Program-made: the position numbers and the translations under genes
Assembly: GCA_014529385.2 (NCBI GenBank)
Contig: CM043969.1
Span: forward strand, 23,190,446 to 23,254,445
DNA: 64,000 bases
Reading direction: 5' to 3'
From: Adiantum capillus-veneris
Lineage: Eukaryota > Streptophyta > Polypodiopsida > Polypodiales > Pteridaceae
Notes under the pieces: model-generated
Seen by the model: only the letters and a program-made list of their open reading frames with translations
What the model was told of the DNA's origin: nothing
Databases searched by the model: none
Shown: piece after piece, positions 24,779 through 35,512 of the stretch
Layout of the letters: every line of letters starts with the position of its first letter
Position numbering within the stretch: position 1 is the first letter of the stretch

Positions 24779-25836
24779 CTACACTAGTTCAGCTTCATTC
24801 TGAGCCTCCACATCTGGCTCAGCCATACCCTGCTCTTCAACTACTGACTCAGGTGCCACTATCCCAACAGATACAGTTTCCACTGCTTCAAGCAATTCAA
24901 CCTGCTGATCAACCTGCTGTTTCATCTCTGCATCATCCTTCAAATCTTGACCTTCCTCAATATGTTCCTCCAACTGAACATCAGCCATATCCCCTTGCAA
25001 TTATTTCATCTTTAAATCTTGAGCTAATTTGAACCACTTGTCTCTGTCCTTTTGTACATCCTCTAACTCCTGCAGTAATTCACCCTCATGCTCACTTACA
25101 AATCCCTGCTTCATCGTCTCATATGGATGATTTATTGCTACAGCAAGTCTGTTCTTCATAGACTTGCAAACTTGCTGAGCTGCTTGCAACAGCTGATCTT
25201 TCAAGACAGAAATTTCTCCCTCTGACATAAGCACTACATTGAAATCCACATCCTCACCTCTTACTTGCTTCTCCAGTTCTTGCAAAGGAATCAACCTCTG
25301 ACGTAGCATTTGAACCTGAACCTACAAATCAGCATTAGTCTTTGACAAATTCTCCATTTCCTCATTCAATCTGGCATCTAACTTCATTGTCCAATCTCTG
25401 AATAGTCCCAAAGACATTTTTATTCTTGAAACTTATGCATGATGCTTTTTCACCGTGAATATCCTCTAACTCTTTCTGATGTACTTCCTGAATTTGACCC
25501 AACTGCAAAGTCATAGCTTCCAACTCCATGTCCTTCTGCTTTACTCGCACTTTACCTACTACTGAATCTGCAACCTGTTTAAGTTGCTCCTCCATTTGTA
25601 CCTGCTGACCCAGCACAAATTCTTGCACCAACTTAAGCGTCCTTATAGCACTATCAGCATCTTCACATTTGCCTTCAGTTTTAAAATAAATATACTTGGA
25701 GTAGCAAATGCAAAATCTAAGGCTTTAGCAACACCCTGCTCACGAGCACATACCTTTCTCTTCTTGGACAAAGTAAATGTTTTGCCCAACCTTACTGGTG
25801 TTTGAACATCTGCAGGGATTTTTTGTGAGAAGACAC
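24779..25836 (-). pseudogene. Extra 3' ORF of the minus-strand element, C-terminal part
   Basis: Read on the minus strand from 25836, the frame continues from the part at 38235-39214 across the element 2 insertion. It then passes one frameshift near 25660 and a few stops and ends at 24779. The protein is charged and rich in Gln, Glu and Lys with coiled-coil character (QVQMEEQLKQVADSVV, LGQIQEVHQKELEDIHGEK, LLQELEDVQKDRDKWFKLAQ) and an acidic tail (VVEEQGMAEPDVEAQNEAEL). No membrane segment or signal peptide is visible, so it does not look like an envelope protein. Function unknown. Confidence 0.65.
25833..25836. other. 4-bp target duplication of element 2 (left)
   Basis: ACAC here matches ACAC at 38235-38238, directly outside the two LTRs. 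Five-base duplications are more usual for Ty3 elements; the fifth base differs. Confidence 0.6.
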
Positions 25837-28249
25837 TGATAGCCGTTTTTTCGGCTCTTTGTAATTGCCACAGTGAGTTACCTCACCCTACCAAAATCAC
25901 CCAAACACTGTGGCTATCCCTACCATTTCACTGTACATAGGCGTGCGTGAGTCACGGGACTTTTCCCATATCTTCTTAAAAACCCTCAGCTAGCTAGTCA
26001 CTGGGCTAGGTGAGCCAAAAAATAAATAAATAATAATAATAATAAAAATTAAAAAAATAAAAGTATATTATGGCCTCTTTGTGTGTAAATATTTCATTGT
26101 ATATATGGCATAAATATAGGGATTTTCTATAATTATTTTGGTATTTTATTTCAATATTTCTACTTAGGTGTGTGTTTTATTAAACCTATGTACACCTTCT
26201 TTCATCCTCTTACACCATAATTATATATATATATATATATATTTTATTTTTTATTTTTTTGCCAATATGTACATACTCTAACCTCATATTTTTCCTTTAT
26301 ACAAATCACTCCCACATTTTCACCCTCACCCTTGTGAAAACAAAAAATTGATTTCTACTCATTGGTTACTTTTATTATATTATTTACTTGCATACATTTT
26401 TCTCTTTCACCAAAAATAATTCAAGGAGGGACCATATCATATGATTCCAATATCTTTCCATATCCATAACTCCTCCATATTTTTATTATTATTTTTACTC
26501 ATTATTCTAACACCATGTGCTCATTGAGCTAAAGTCCATGAATAGTCCATACACTAGTCCCACCACGTATATATTTCTTATTTCACCAATAATCCTCCTC
26601 CATGCATGGGTCAAGGGCAACTTGAATGCTTTGTATTATAATATGACAAAGGAGGGGCTCACTCTTGGATGCATTGTACAAATTCAACAAAGGAGGGGAC
26701 CACTAAAAGACTTTTGCAGGCATAAAAACAGGCGTTTTGGTGAGAATTTTGGCACCTATTTCCACTCCAAATTTGGAGCGATGGTCAAAAGAGAAAATGT
26801 AGCCCACGCTCTAAATAATCACCCCAAATGTTTTCATGATTTTTGGAGCTACCAGCTGTGAGCTATGATTTTTTTAGTGGACCCCAGTTTTCCCATGCTA
26901 TGCAGCCACACTCTCTCTTCCACTTTATCATTTTCCTCTTTCACACACACTTCTCCACTCATCATCCCCATCTCTCTCACCACTCCTCTCTGCACACTAC
27001 TCACCTTCTCCTCAACCTTGAAGAATAAGAGAAACCATGGTGAACTCATACCTCCCACACACAATTCCATTCCAAAATTGACCACCTAGTCTCATTTTTC
27101 CTCCTCCAAATTACCCATATCTATCAAAAAACCACAAAATTCAGCCTCTTCTCTTAAAAGACAGCATCATGGTGGTTGATTACGTAGCTTCAATTACCTT
27201 GTCTCTCAAGGAAGGTCAAGAGTGGAGAAAAAATGTACCGTCAAAGCTAGTGGACCGTCAACAAGCGTCAAAATTGGCCCTACTCAAGACACTTGGAGCA
27301 TCAACCTTGTAAGAAATCCACCTTTTCTTACCTCTTAAGAGTTTTTCTTCCTTATTTGTATCCTACATGGATACTCCCATTGTAAATATCCAATTCCATT
27401 TGTAAATTAATACTAACTCTACTAACACTAACCCACTATGAAAAGTCCTATCACCTCCATTTCTCTCCTCTCTCTTTCCCCACCAACTTCTTGATAATTC
27501 CAAGCAAAAGAAATTAGATAAATTGCTGAAAATCTAACCCAACCATGGTTAGAGGAGTAACCCTAGCCTTCAAAATTGCTATAAAAGGAGGGTGTAGCTA
27601 GCATAAAAGGGGGGGAGCCATAAGCAAGAGCACTATGCTATAGCTTGAGAAGCCAAGCTCAACCTCTCTAGAAGGAGCTCTTGAGTGGAAGCTCTTTGTC
27701 TTATGCATGTGCATGTGTTGTAATAGGGGATTAGCAAGGGAAATCTATGCCATTGTAAGAGAGAGAGTGATCATTCAATTGAGAGTAGGAAATCTATCAT
27801 TTCTCCTACTAGTGTAAGCCCAACATTCGCTGAATCAAGGAGGGTGGATTTGGACTAAGCTTGGATACTTTGTCTCCCTTCCAACGTGAAGTAATGGACA
27901 ACAATGATGTGTAAGTGTCTTGGTGTTTTTTTTTGTTAAGTTCTTGATAGCTTGTCTCTGGTGTTGTCATCAATCTAGCCATAAATCCCACATACTGTAA
28001 GAGGGCGACAGGGTGGAGAGGACTCCACTGGCCTTAAGACAGTGATTGGGGTGGCTTTTCTTGTGATGTGTTGTGGTGAAATTTACGCAAGCTATGTTGA
28101 ACAAGTACTAATCTCACTTTGATTTGTCATGACAGATTTGTAAGAAGGTATTAATGCAACAAGCACCCCCTCCCCCTTTCTCTCTCTTTCTTAAATATAT
28201 AGTTGTGTTTGCTTGATCATTGCCGATACGTTTCAAAGCAGCCCGAGCA

Positions 28250-28295
<46 letters not shown>

Positions 28296-28554
28296 TTTTA
28301 GTGTGTGAGAGTATTCCATTGGTGTTAGGGTTAGTGTAAATTCCTTGCTTGTTTGTGGGTTGCTCTAACGATTCTCCTCTTTTGCATCCTAGTTCGCTCT
28401 TAAACTAGGTGGTGCCCCTTGTGTAGTTGGGATTTGGCGGTGGGTTTGTTGTTTTGGTTTGTGTTGTGTTGTGCCCCAGCCCCATTGAGCAGCACGGGAG
28501 CCTTGAAGGGTGTCTAGAGGCCACTCTTCTTGTTGCCCGCCCCGGACCGCCTCA
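25837..28554 (+). repeat. 5' LTR of element 2 (2718 bp)
   Basis: TGATAGCC...CCGCCTCA. The TATA box is at 27579-27586 and the TC microsatellite at 28253-28292 (40 bp, against 46 bp in the 3' LTR). ORFs inside it are shared by all LTR copies and are not thought to be genes. Confidence 0.95.
27579..27586 (+). promoter_or_regulatory. TATA box in element 2 5' LTR
   Basis: ctataaaa within gctataaaagg. It would drive the genomic transcript starting near 27.6 kb. The resulting leader before gag would be about 2.6 kb, including R-U5 and the four accessory ORFs. Confidence 0.6.
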
Positions 28555-28580
28555 ATTTTGGTGCCCCCACTGAGGACGGC
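28555..28580 (+). promoter_or_regulatory. Candidate primer-binding site of element 2
   Basis: The LTR is followed by attttggtgcccccactgag. TGG at the expected place fits pairing with a tRNA 3' CCA end, but I could not name the tRNA. Confidence 0.45.
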
Positions 28581-28629
28581 TTGTGTATTTTTGTGTAGAA
28601 TCAACCTTTAGCATAGTCAAGTAGTTTGC

Positions 28630-28842
28630 ATGAATCACGAAGCTTTGTATGATCCCTTCATTCCCATTGCAAGGCAAAAGGTACACATAATTGTTAGTAC
28701 TAAGTTGCAATTTCAACGTGTCATTCGTAGAATTTTAGGTCCTCTTAGGTTGGCCGAGATAAACGCTTCAGTAAATCCTTTTATTTTGCCTCTCATTAGG
28801 TACGACCTTAGTTTGGACGTCTATATTTTTGTTTTGTTTTAA
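28630..28842 (+). CDS. Accessory ORF A of element 2 (70 aa)
   Basis: A small ORF 75 bp after the 5' LTR with its own ATG. It has no recognised domain. Features: PIARQKVHI near residue 12, LQFQRVIRRILGPLRLAEI in the middle, NPFILPLIRYD, and a hydrophobic end LDVYIFVLF. It resembles ORF B next door (same order of motifs and ending [LF]DV[YH][IV]F[VI]LF), so A and B look like a tandem duplication. A copy of the same length with one stop lies at 10535-10747 in another element, which supports selection for the ORF rather than chance. Confidence 0.7.
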   Translation: MNHEALYDPFIPIARQKVHIIVSTKLQFQRVIRRILGPLRLAEINASVNPFILPLIRYDLSLDVYIFVLF

Positions 28843-28863
28843 GCATTAGGACATGCATAGGCC

Positions 28864-29082
28864 ATGGATAATGGCCCAGGAATAGAGGTTTTTCCCTTTC
28901 ATTTTACTCCACACATTAGAATAAACGTTGCAATTAGTAGAAAGATCCATTTTCAACAACGAATGGTGTTCATGTTTGGTGCCCAAAGAGCAGGAGAAAT
29001 TCTTGCATCACCAAACCCTGTCATTCTACCTCTCATCAACTACCACACTTCTTTTGATGTACATGTGTTCATTTTATTTTAA
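28864..29082 (+). CDS. Accessory ORF B of element 2 (72 aa)
   Basis: It starts 21 bp after ORF A stops. The protein has IRINVAISRKIHFQQRMVF, then GAQRAGEILASPNPVILPL, and ends FDVHVFILF. It is paralogous to ORF A over most of its length. A decayed relative lies at 10289-10505. No known domain, signal peptide or clear membrane segment; the C-terminal eight residues are hydrophobic. Function unknown. Confidence 0.7.
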   Translation: MDNGPGIEVFPFHFTPHIRINVAISRKIHFQQRMVFMFGAQRAGEILASPNPVILPLINYHTSFDVHVFILF

Positions 29083-29116
29083 AGTGAAGTGCAGCCCGGC
29101 AAAGTAGTGTGTATGT

Positions 29117-29662
29117 TTGTTTTTCTTTGTCCAAGTTGTTACAAGAAACAAAAAAACGATCATTTATTCTAACTGGGAATGTGTGTGCAGTGAAAGTTCA
29201 ATCCTTAGAGATCTAGCTCTATTACCAATTGAGTTGCAGGAGCAAGTAGTAAGGCGTCTCCCTCATAACAAGAGGGTGGTGAAGTTAAGACGGAAGGTCC
29301 TACGCGTGGATTCCATTTTCCTCTTGTTGTTGGGCACTAAGGAAGACCGCGCATTCATCCAACTAGTGTGTGCCCTAAGATTGGTAAATAGAGTGAAATT
29401 TGGCGTTTGGCGAGTGCATTTCACCATTGAGGAAGACTCTTCAGGAAACTTGCGGCCAGAGTTCATGCTTCATAGACTCACATTTGGTGAATTTTTCCCT
29501 CATTTGCGTCTTATTAATAGTCTTCCTTTCGCTTTCAACAAAGGAGATAGGGGGCTATTCAGAGCTTGTCTTAATAAAGAGAGCATAGAGAAGATTGCAA
29601 ATTTGTATAAATTCTCATCCTTCTCTACTTTCTATGACACTTTGTTCATAGAGACATTGTAA
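29117..29662 (+). CDS. Accessory ORF C of element 2, F-box-like N-terminal motif
   Basis: The open frame has no ATG before its conserved part. A splice-acceptor-like tract (tgtgtgcag, ending near 29190) precedes it, so it may be an exon joined to an upstream start. The motif LPIELQEQVVRRLP (from about 29222) has the spacing of the start of plant F-boxes (LPxExLxxILxRLP). Then follow FIQLVCALRLVNRVKFGVW and FGEFFPHLRLINSLPFAFNKGDRGLF. The same blocks recur in ORF D, so C and D are paralogues. If a real F-box, it could link to an SCF ubiquitin ligase; that is inference from a short motif. Confidence 0.55.
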   Translation: MFFFVQVVTRNKKTIIYSNWECVCSESSILRDLALLPIELQEQVVRRLPHNKRVVKLRRKVLRVDSIFLLLLGTKEDRAFIQLVCALRLVNRVKFGVWRVHFTIEEDSSGNLRPEFMLHRLTFGEFFPHLRLINSLPFAFNKGDRGLFRACLNKESIEKIANLYKFSSFSTFYDTLFIETL

Positions 29663-29708
29663 ATCTCTTTATGCTTTTGAATGATTTAACCATAATCCTA
29701 AGGAGTTT

Positions 29709-30167
29709 TTGTCCAGGAATTTTGTAGCACAAGTGGAGTCTTTAAATCTTGCAAACTTGATTGGACTTGATGAGGATGTTCTTTATGAAATTGTGAGAAG
29801 GTTGCCTCACTCCGACTGTGTGGAACTCGAAGGAAAGGAGCTCCTAGTCAATTGCTACTTTCTCACGGCCTTCGACGAGCATGAAGATCTAGTTTTTATA
29901 CAAACCGCTTGTGCATTGGGAATTGTAGAGCAAGTGCAATTTATCACTTGGGACGTGGTTGCTCTTTTGGATCCAGAAAATGAAGTTCTAGAGATTTCTG
30001 TTTATCGCCTTAGCTTTGAAGAATTTCAACCCTTCTTAGAGCTCATCAATAGTCTACCCTTTTGTTTTGATCAAACAAATCGAGGCCTTATTGAAGCTTG
30101 GATAGCTGAAGAAGAAAACCTAGAGTGGTATTTTCTCACTTCTTCATTTGCAGGCGAGTGGTTCTAG
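29709..30167 (+). CDS. Accessory ORF D of element 2, paralogue of ORF C
   Basis: The frame again has no early ATG and follows a splice-acceptor-like tract (tttttgtccag, ending near 29715). It has LDEDVLYEIVRRLPHSDCV (about 29766-29822), FIQTACALGIVEQVQF and LSFEEFQPFLELINSLPFCF. These match the blocks of ORF C in the same order. A possible intron (donor gtaaat near 29660, acceptor near 29715) could join C and D. It ends 49 bp before gag-pol. F-box-like by the first motif; no C-terminal repeat domain was recognised. Confidence 0.55.
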   Translation: MSRNFVAQVESLNLANLIGLDEDVLYEIVRRLPHSDCVELEGKELLVNCYFLTAFDEHEDLVFIQTACALGIVEQVQFITWDVVALLDPENEVLEISVYRLSFEEFQPFLELINSLPFCFDQTNRGLIEAWIAEEENLEWYFLTSSFAGEWF

Positions 30168-30216
30168 ATCTCTATTGTATCCCTTATTGTAACTCGTGTT
30201 GTAATCTTTCATAATA

Positions 30217-33200
30217 ATGGAGAGCCAACGCCAAATGTCTGGATATCCTCTTTTCTTTGGAGAGCCTAGAGAGGATGCAGAATTATTTTTAGCAAATTTC
30301 AAGATGTCTTGCCGTATCAAGAGGATAGTAACCGATCAAGAACGTGTAGAAATGTTTGAGGTGGTCCTTAGGAAAGATGCTAGTACTTGGTTTGACTCTT
30401 TGCCTGAGGAAGTTAAGGGGAATTACACAGAAGTTTTAAATCGTTTTAAGAGATACTTCTTTGATCCCCAAAACACTCAGAAACTATGGCAAGACATTGT
30501 TTCTCATAAGCAAAAAGACTTAGATGACTACTACTTGTACAAGCAAGAGTTTCTACGTCTTTGGGCTCTATGGATACGAAATGTTGCTAACCCTGGTGAT
30601 GGTGCAGAATTTTTAAAGAAGGAGAGGTTCATAGCCGGACTCTTTCCTGACCTTAAGGTAAAAGTTGAGGCGGGTGCACCTGCTACTTTTGATGCAGCTG
30701 AAACTAGGGCTGCTGAGAAGTATAGGAAACTCAAGTGCTTAAGGGGAGAGGTTCCAATAGAAGGTCTTAGACCCAAAGGTAAGTCACAAGCATCAACATC
30801 GAGGGAGCTTCCTGAGGTAACGGCGGAAGTAATTGAGAAGTTAAACGAATCTTTAAGCAGCCTGTCAATTCACCTTGCACAAGCTGTAGGTCCAAAGGGA
30901 CAAGCAAAGAAGTCTGAAGAGCGAGATCCACGACCTAGGAGAGTCTTGCAATGTTGGAATTGCGGAGAGTCTGGACATGGGATGTATAATTGTCCTTGGC
31001 CCCGTGGGGAGCCAGGGAGGCCTAACTTGAATTACCCAGTGATGAATGCAGGTGAAGGAACTGGTCAACAACCAAGGCTTCTACAAAGGCCAAATGGACC
31101 AAGACCACCTCCACAAGGGGTAGAAGGAGTTCCACCTTTGCCAGATCCAAATGTGCATGTGGTAGAGGTGACAAATTCAAATGAGGTTGACATGGAAGCC
31201 AATGGAATTAAGCGTGGCCGAGGAAAAGGTAAAGAGAAAGAAGGAGTCACATCACAGAGTGACCATGGACAAGGCAAGAAGGCAAAGGGAACCAAGGAAA
31301 CCAAGAGGACTCGACGTCGTATCAACCTCCAAGACTTACCTCTTGGACATGGTATGGCTCCGTACAACTTGTTGGAAGACATGAGAGGTAAGGGTCCTGA
31401 TATTTCATGGCCTCAATTTCTTGCATTATGTCCACAAGTTAGGAGGGATTTAACAAGGGCAGTTAGCACTAGGAGAAAGGTAAAAGAGAGTGTGCCTGTT
31501 GTAAAAATTGCACAAGCTGAAATGAATGAGGACATTACACCGGTGCTAGACTGTTACATCAAAGGGAGATTGGTTAGGAAAGGTCTAGTGGATGGGGGTG
31601 CACAAATTTGCATCATGACAGAGGGACTCATGCAAAAACTAGGCATGCACATCCATGAGACACCTGAAATTAGGGTCAAGATGGCAAACAATAGCAAGGC
31701 TAGGTGCGTAGGCATTTGTAAAAATGTTTTTGTGGAGGCCTTTGGCATTAAGAAGGCAGTGGATTTCTATGTCATGTCTACCAAGGGAAATGGTTACCCA
31801 TTTATCCTAGGAAGACCATGGCTAATGAAAATGCGAGCTTTGCAGGATTGGGAGAGTGGAAAGCTAATTTGCAGGAATGACAATCACAAGAAGGTTGTCT
31901 TTGACATGAAGGAGCAACGGCAAGAGGAGCTCCATGAAGAATCATCTCAAAGTGAGACGGAAGAAGGTTGGACCGATAGCACTTCAGAAGAAGAAATTAG
32001 CGGCAGCATTACTGAAGAGGAGTCTTCCATCGAAGTCATGGGGGTAAGGTTTAAGCCAAGCAACCAAGAGACCTCTTGTCAAGGCTTGGAGGAGGTAGGT
32101 CCTCAAGAGAACGAAGGTGATCAAGATGAAGGGATGCTATCAACAACACTTACAAAGGATGAAAGAGAGGAGTTCAAATGTGTGCTAAGGAAGTTTCCTA
32201 GGCTTTTTGCTAAAGACTACACCGATGTGCGTGGAGTAGATGCTGTTCAACACAAAATTGAATTGAAACCAGAGGCCACACCTAAGGCTCAGAAGCTACG
32301 AAGGCTAGGAGTCATCAAGGAGCAGGCTTTACTCAAGGAGGTAAGAAAGCTTCTAGCAGCAGGGTTCATTTATCCAGTGGAGAATTCAGAGTGGGTCTCT
32401 CCTGTTGTTGTCACTCCTAAGAAGAACGTCAAGTGGAGGGTGTGTGTGGATTACCGTCCCCTCAATGAGGCAACGAAGAGAGATCACTTTCCCCTCCCAT
32501 TCCAGGATGAGATACTAAATGAGGTAGCTGGTCATGAGAAGTACACTGTGTGCGATGGTTACTCAGGTTACTTTCAAATAGGGATTGCACTGGAGGATCA
32601 ATTGAAAACAACCTTTATCACTCCTTGGGGTTGTTATGCTTTTAGAGTCATGCCATTTGGTCTGACAAATGCTCCTGCAACATTCCAACGTTTCATGAAT
32701 ATGGTGTTTCAAGCATTCTTTGGAAAGTCAATTAGGGTGTTCATTGATGATTTCTGTATTTATAGCTCAAAATCATTGCATCTACAAAGGGTAGAAGAAG
32801 GTTTAAAGAAGCTCTACGACATGGGAGGTCAACTCAACCCCGACAAGTGCCATATAGGTGAGGATGAAGTAATCTTGCTTGGTCATAAAGTTTCTTACAA
32901 AGGCATTGAAGTGGATCCTTCGAAGGCAAAGGATATTATTGAGCTACCATCACCCAAGAGTCTTAAGGAGGTCATCTCATTCATTCAAAAGGTGAAGTAT
33001 ATGTCACGCTTCATTCACTTAGCCTCGGAGTTACTTCACCCTTTGCAAAAGTTGACACAACAAGTAGAATTTGCATGGTCTGATGAGCTTGAAGAGTACT
33101 TTTGTAACATTAAAGTCATTTTGTCAGAGCTACCAACACTCATGCCTCCTTGTTGGGAGTACACATTCTTTGTTAGCTCTAGTGCTGGGAAAGAAACAAT

Positions 33201-35484
33201 TGGTGCTGTGTTGCTACAACAAGATCCCCACAGTACAAGGATGCGACCCATCTACTTTGCTAGTAGGGTCATGAATGCTTTGGAGAGAGACTACACAGAA
33301 GCAGAACTCATGATGCTTTCTCTCATGTTTGCGGTGAGAAAGTTTAGATCCTACCTGCTACCAAAACCTTTTGTAATTCTCACTGCAGAAAATTTGTTCC
33401 CTTGGGTGTCATCTCAAATGAATCTTAGTACTAGGATCTCAAAGTGGATTATGGAGTTGCAAGAGTTTCAATACTCTTTCAAGGTAGAAGATAGTGTGCG
33501 TGCACAATTGGCAGGGATTCTCACTTATAGGGTGCACGAAAAGGAGATTAAGGTGTCTGAAGTAAAGACCCTACCATTGCCACCACCAAAAAGTATTCCT
33601 AATGCTTTTACTTTGTTCTTTGATGGAGCTTTTCGTCGAGCCACAGGAAAAGCAGGGGGAGGGCTAGTGTTGCTCAACCCAAGTGGAGAGGTGGTCATGA
33701 AAGAGAAGTTCAATCTACCAAGTTCAGCTAGCAACAATGAAGCAGAATATGACACTCTACTTCATGGTTTGAAGATGTGCATTGGCCAAGGGATACAACG
33801 CCTCATGGTAAAGGGAGATGCACTTCTCATTGTTAAACAGATTTTAGGCATTTGGGCATGCAAGAATGAGAGCTTACGGACAAAATTTCATGCCATTCGT
33901 AGATTGTTTAATCAATTTGAAGAAGTGCAACTATATCATATTCCTAGGAAACAGAATGAAGATGCTGATTTACTTGCACAACAAGCCGTTGCATGTGTAA
34001 AGAAAGAAGTACACGTCATCATGGTGGCGGCTGCTATGAAGCAACCGAGGTACCAGGGATTGGAGTCATTGGCTCCCATCATTGGCTACATTTTGGAGAG
34101 TGAGTTTCCACCAGACTTCACAAAAGCTCAGAAGAGGAGACTCATGAAGAAGGCAAGCGTATATCTCTTCCTAGAAGGCTCCCTCTATCAAAGAGGGAAG
34201 GATCAAGTGTGCAGACGAGTACCAACTATCAAGGAAATTCCAGCCATTCTAAAAGGTTTGCATGAAGAGGCATGTGGTGGTCATTTTGCCCAAGAATTAA
34301 CTGTGAAGAAGATTTTGCTTTCGGGGTATGTTTGGCCAAGTTTGCATGTGGATGTTCAACATTGGTGTAAAAGCTGTCACACTTGTCAGATAAATGGAAA
34401 TAGAAGGTTGGTGCATGGCCCGAGGCAAATAGTGCTTGCAAATGGACCCTTTGAAAAGTGGGGCATTGATGCTATGGGTCCTCTGCCTAGGACAAAAAAT
34501 GGTAAACTCTACATTCTAGTGGCTGTAGACTATATGACTAGGTGGGTGGAAGCACAAAGTGTGGCAAAGGTAAATGAGAAGACAGTGAGCAAATTCGTCT
34601 ACACTCACATTTGTTGTAGATTTGGCACACCTTTGGAGATTGTTTCTGATAATGGTCCAGGGTTTAGAAAAGGATTGCTCACAGAAGTTTGTGAAGAGCT
34701 TCACATTCTACATCGTCATAGCACACCATACTACCCACAGTCAAATGGTTTGGTGGAGAAGGCTAATGGTGTCATTGCAGGAATCATTAGAAAGATGGTG
34801 CAAAACAAGACAAAATTATGGGATGACTTCTTGGATGGTGCCTTGTGGGCGTATCGAACCACATATAGGGAAGCCACGGAGTTCATACCATTTCACTTGG
34901 TCTATGGTCAAGAGGCTTTACAGCCAATTGAGCTAAACATTCCAACAATGCGACTTCATGGCAAATCAGCACAAGATGATCAAGAGGTATGGATGGATCG
35001 ACTTCTTACGTTAGTGGAGCTTGAGTGGAAAAGAGAAGCAGCATACGAGTGCTACAAGAGGAAAGCCACACAAGCGAAAGAAACGCACGACAAGAAACTG
35101 AAGGACAAAGGCATCAAGGAAGGAGAGCTTGTGCTAAGGTATGACAATCGACTTGACAATCGTTTTGATGCCAAGTTTGAAACTAGATGGCAAGGGCCAT
35201 ACATAGTCAAGAAGGCTTTCAATTCTAGCTACTATCAGCTTATGGACTTGAATGGTAAAGAGCTCTCCAGGAAGGTAAACGGGTATCGCTTGAAGCCCTA
35301 TTTGAGTCGCCTTCTACCAAAGGATCTACCAAAGATCTGTCCAAAGGCCGCTGTCTCATGTAAGTATTGTTACATGAAGCATGAGTGTAACTCCAGCCAA
35401 AATTCTGAGGGGCCAAACAATGAAGATCTCGTCAAGGACTCTGAAGCACTCTCTTTGGACAAGATGCTCCATGATGGTACATGA
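30217..35484 (+). CDS. Gag-pol polyprotein of element 2 (1755 aa, intact)
   Basis: One uninterrupted ORF. Approximate residues: Gag core 15-170 (GYPLFFGEPREDAELF, ASTWFDSL), zinc knuckle CWNCGESGHGMYNC near 246, a basic linker (300-370), aspartic protease with LVDGGAQI near 457, RT with LTNAPATFQ and FIDDF near 842, a first RNase H whose usual catalytic Asp is Ser (VSSSAG), a second RNase H with FFDGAF near 1134, NNEAEY and NEDADLL, then integrase with the H/C zinc region near 1347, GIDAMG near 1416, SDNGPG near 1477 and NGLVEKANG near 1513. The C-terminal part has GPYIVKKAF and no chromodomain. A single gag-pol frame with a degenerate first and an intact-looking second RNase H fits the Tat branch. 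It starts at the ATG at 30217. Confidence 0.95.
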   Translation: MESQRQMSGYPLFFGEPREDAELFLANFKMSCRIKRIVTDQERVEMFEVVLRKDASTWFDSLPEEVKGNYTEVLNRFKRYFFDPQNTQKLWQDIVSHKQKDLDDYYLYKQEFLRLWALWIRNVANPGDGAEFLKKERFIAGLFPDLKVKVEAGAPATFDAAETRAAEKYRKLKCLRGEVPIEGLRPKGKSQASTSRELPEVTAEVIEKLNESLSSLSIHLAQAVGPKGQAKKSEERDPRPRRVLQCWNCGESGHGMYNCPWPRGEPGRPNLNYPVMNAGEGTGQQPRLLQRPNGPRPPPQGVEGVPPLPDPNVHVVEVTNSNEVDMEANGIKRGRGKGKEKEGVTSQSDHGQGKKAKGTKETKRTRRRINLQDLPLGHGMAPYNLLEDMRGKGPDISWPQFLALCPQVRRDLTRAVSTRRKVKESVPVVKIAQAEMNEDITPVLDCYIKGRLVRKGLVDGGAQICIMTEGLMQKLGMHIHETPEIRVKMANNSKARCVGICKNVFVEAFGIKKAVDFYVMSTKGNGYPFILGRPWLMKMRALQDWESGKLICRNDNHKKVVFDMKEQRQEELHEESSQSETEEGWTDSTSEEEISGSITEEESSIEVMGVRFKPSNQETSCQGLEEVGPQENEGDQDEGMLSTTLTKDEREEFKCVLRKFPRLFAKDYTDVRGVDAVQHKIELKPEATPKAQKLRRLGVIKEQALLKEVRKLLAAGFIYPVENSEWVSPVVVTPKKNVKWRVCVDYRPLNEATKRDHFPLPFQDEILNEVAGHEKYTVCDGYSGYFQIGIALEDQLKTTFITPWGCYAFRVMPFGLTNAPATFQRFMNMVFQAFFGKSIRVFIDDFCIYSSKSLHLQRVEEGLKKLYDMGGQLNPDKCHIGEDEVILLGHKVSYKGIEVDPSKAKDIIELPSPKSLKEVISFIQKVKYMSRFIHLASELLHPLQKLTQQVEFAWSDELEEYFCNIKVILSELPTLMPPCWEYTFFVSSSAGKETIGAVLLQQDPHSTRMRPIYFASRVMNALERDYTEAELMMLSLMFAVRKFRSYLLPKPFVILTAENLFPWVSSQMNLSTRISKWIMELQEFQYSFKVEDSVRAQLAGILTYRVHEKEIKVSEVKTLPLPPPKSIPNAFTLFFDGAFRRATGKAGGGLVLLNPSGEVVMKEKFNLPSSASNNEAEYDTLLHGLKMCIGQGIQRLMVKGDALLIVKQILGIWACKNESLRTKFHAIRRLFNQFEEVQLYHIPRKQNEDADLLAQQAVACVKKEVHVIMVAAAMKQPRYQGLESLAPIIGYILESEFPPDFTKAQKRRLMKKASVYLFLEGSLYQRGKDQVCRRVPTIKEIPAILKGLHEEACGGHFAQELTVKKILLSGYVWPSLHVDVQHWCKSCHTCQINGNRRLVHGPRQIVLANGPFEKWGIDAMGPLPRTKNGKLYILVAVDYMTRWVEAQSVAKVNEKTVSKFVYTHICCRFGTPLEIVSDNGPGFRKGLLTEVCEELHILHRHSTPYYPQSNGLVEKANGVIAGIIRKMVQNKTKLWDDFLDGALWAYRTTYREATEFIPFHLVYGQEALQPIELNIPTMRLHGKSAQDDQEVWMDRLLTLVELEWKREAAYECYKRKATQAKETHDKKLKDKGIKEGELVLRYDNRLDNRFDAKFETRWQGPYIVKKAFNSSYYQLMDLNGKELSRKVNGYRLKPYLSRLLPKDLPKICPKAAVSCKYCYMKHECNSSQNSEGPNNEDLVKDSEALSLDKMLHDGT

Positions 35485-35496
35485 ATATACCATCAT

Positions 35497-35512
35497 CCAG
35501 GGGGAGGGCTAA
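35497..35512 (+). promoter_or_regulatory. Polypurine tract of element 2
   Basis: ccagggggagggctaa directly before the 3' LTR start. It would prime plus-strand DNA synthesis. The same tract precedes the element 1 LTR at about 3511-3525. Confidence 0.8.
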
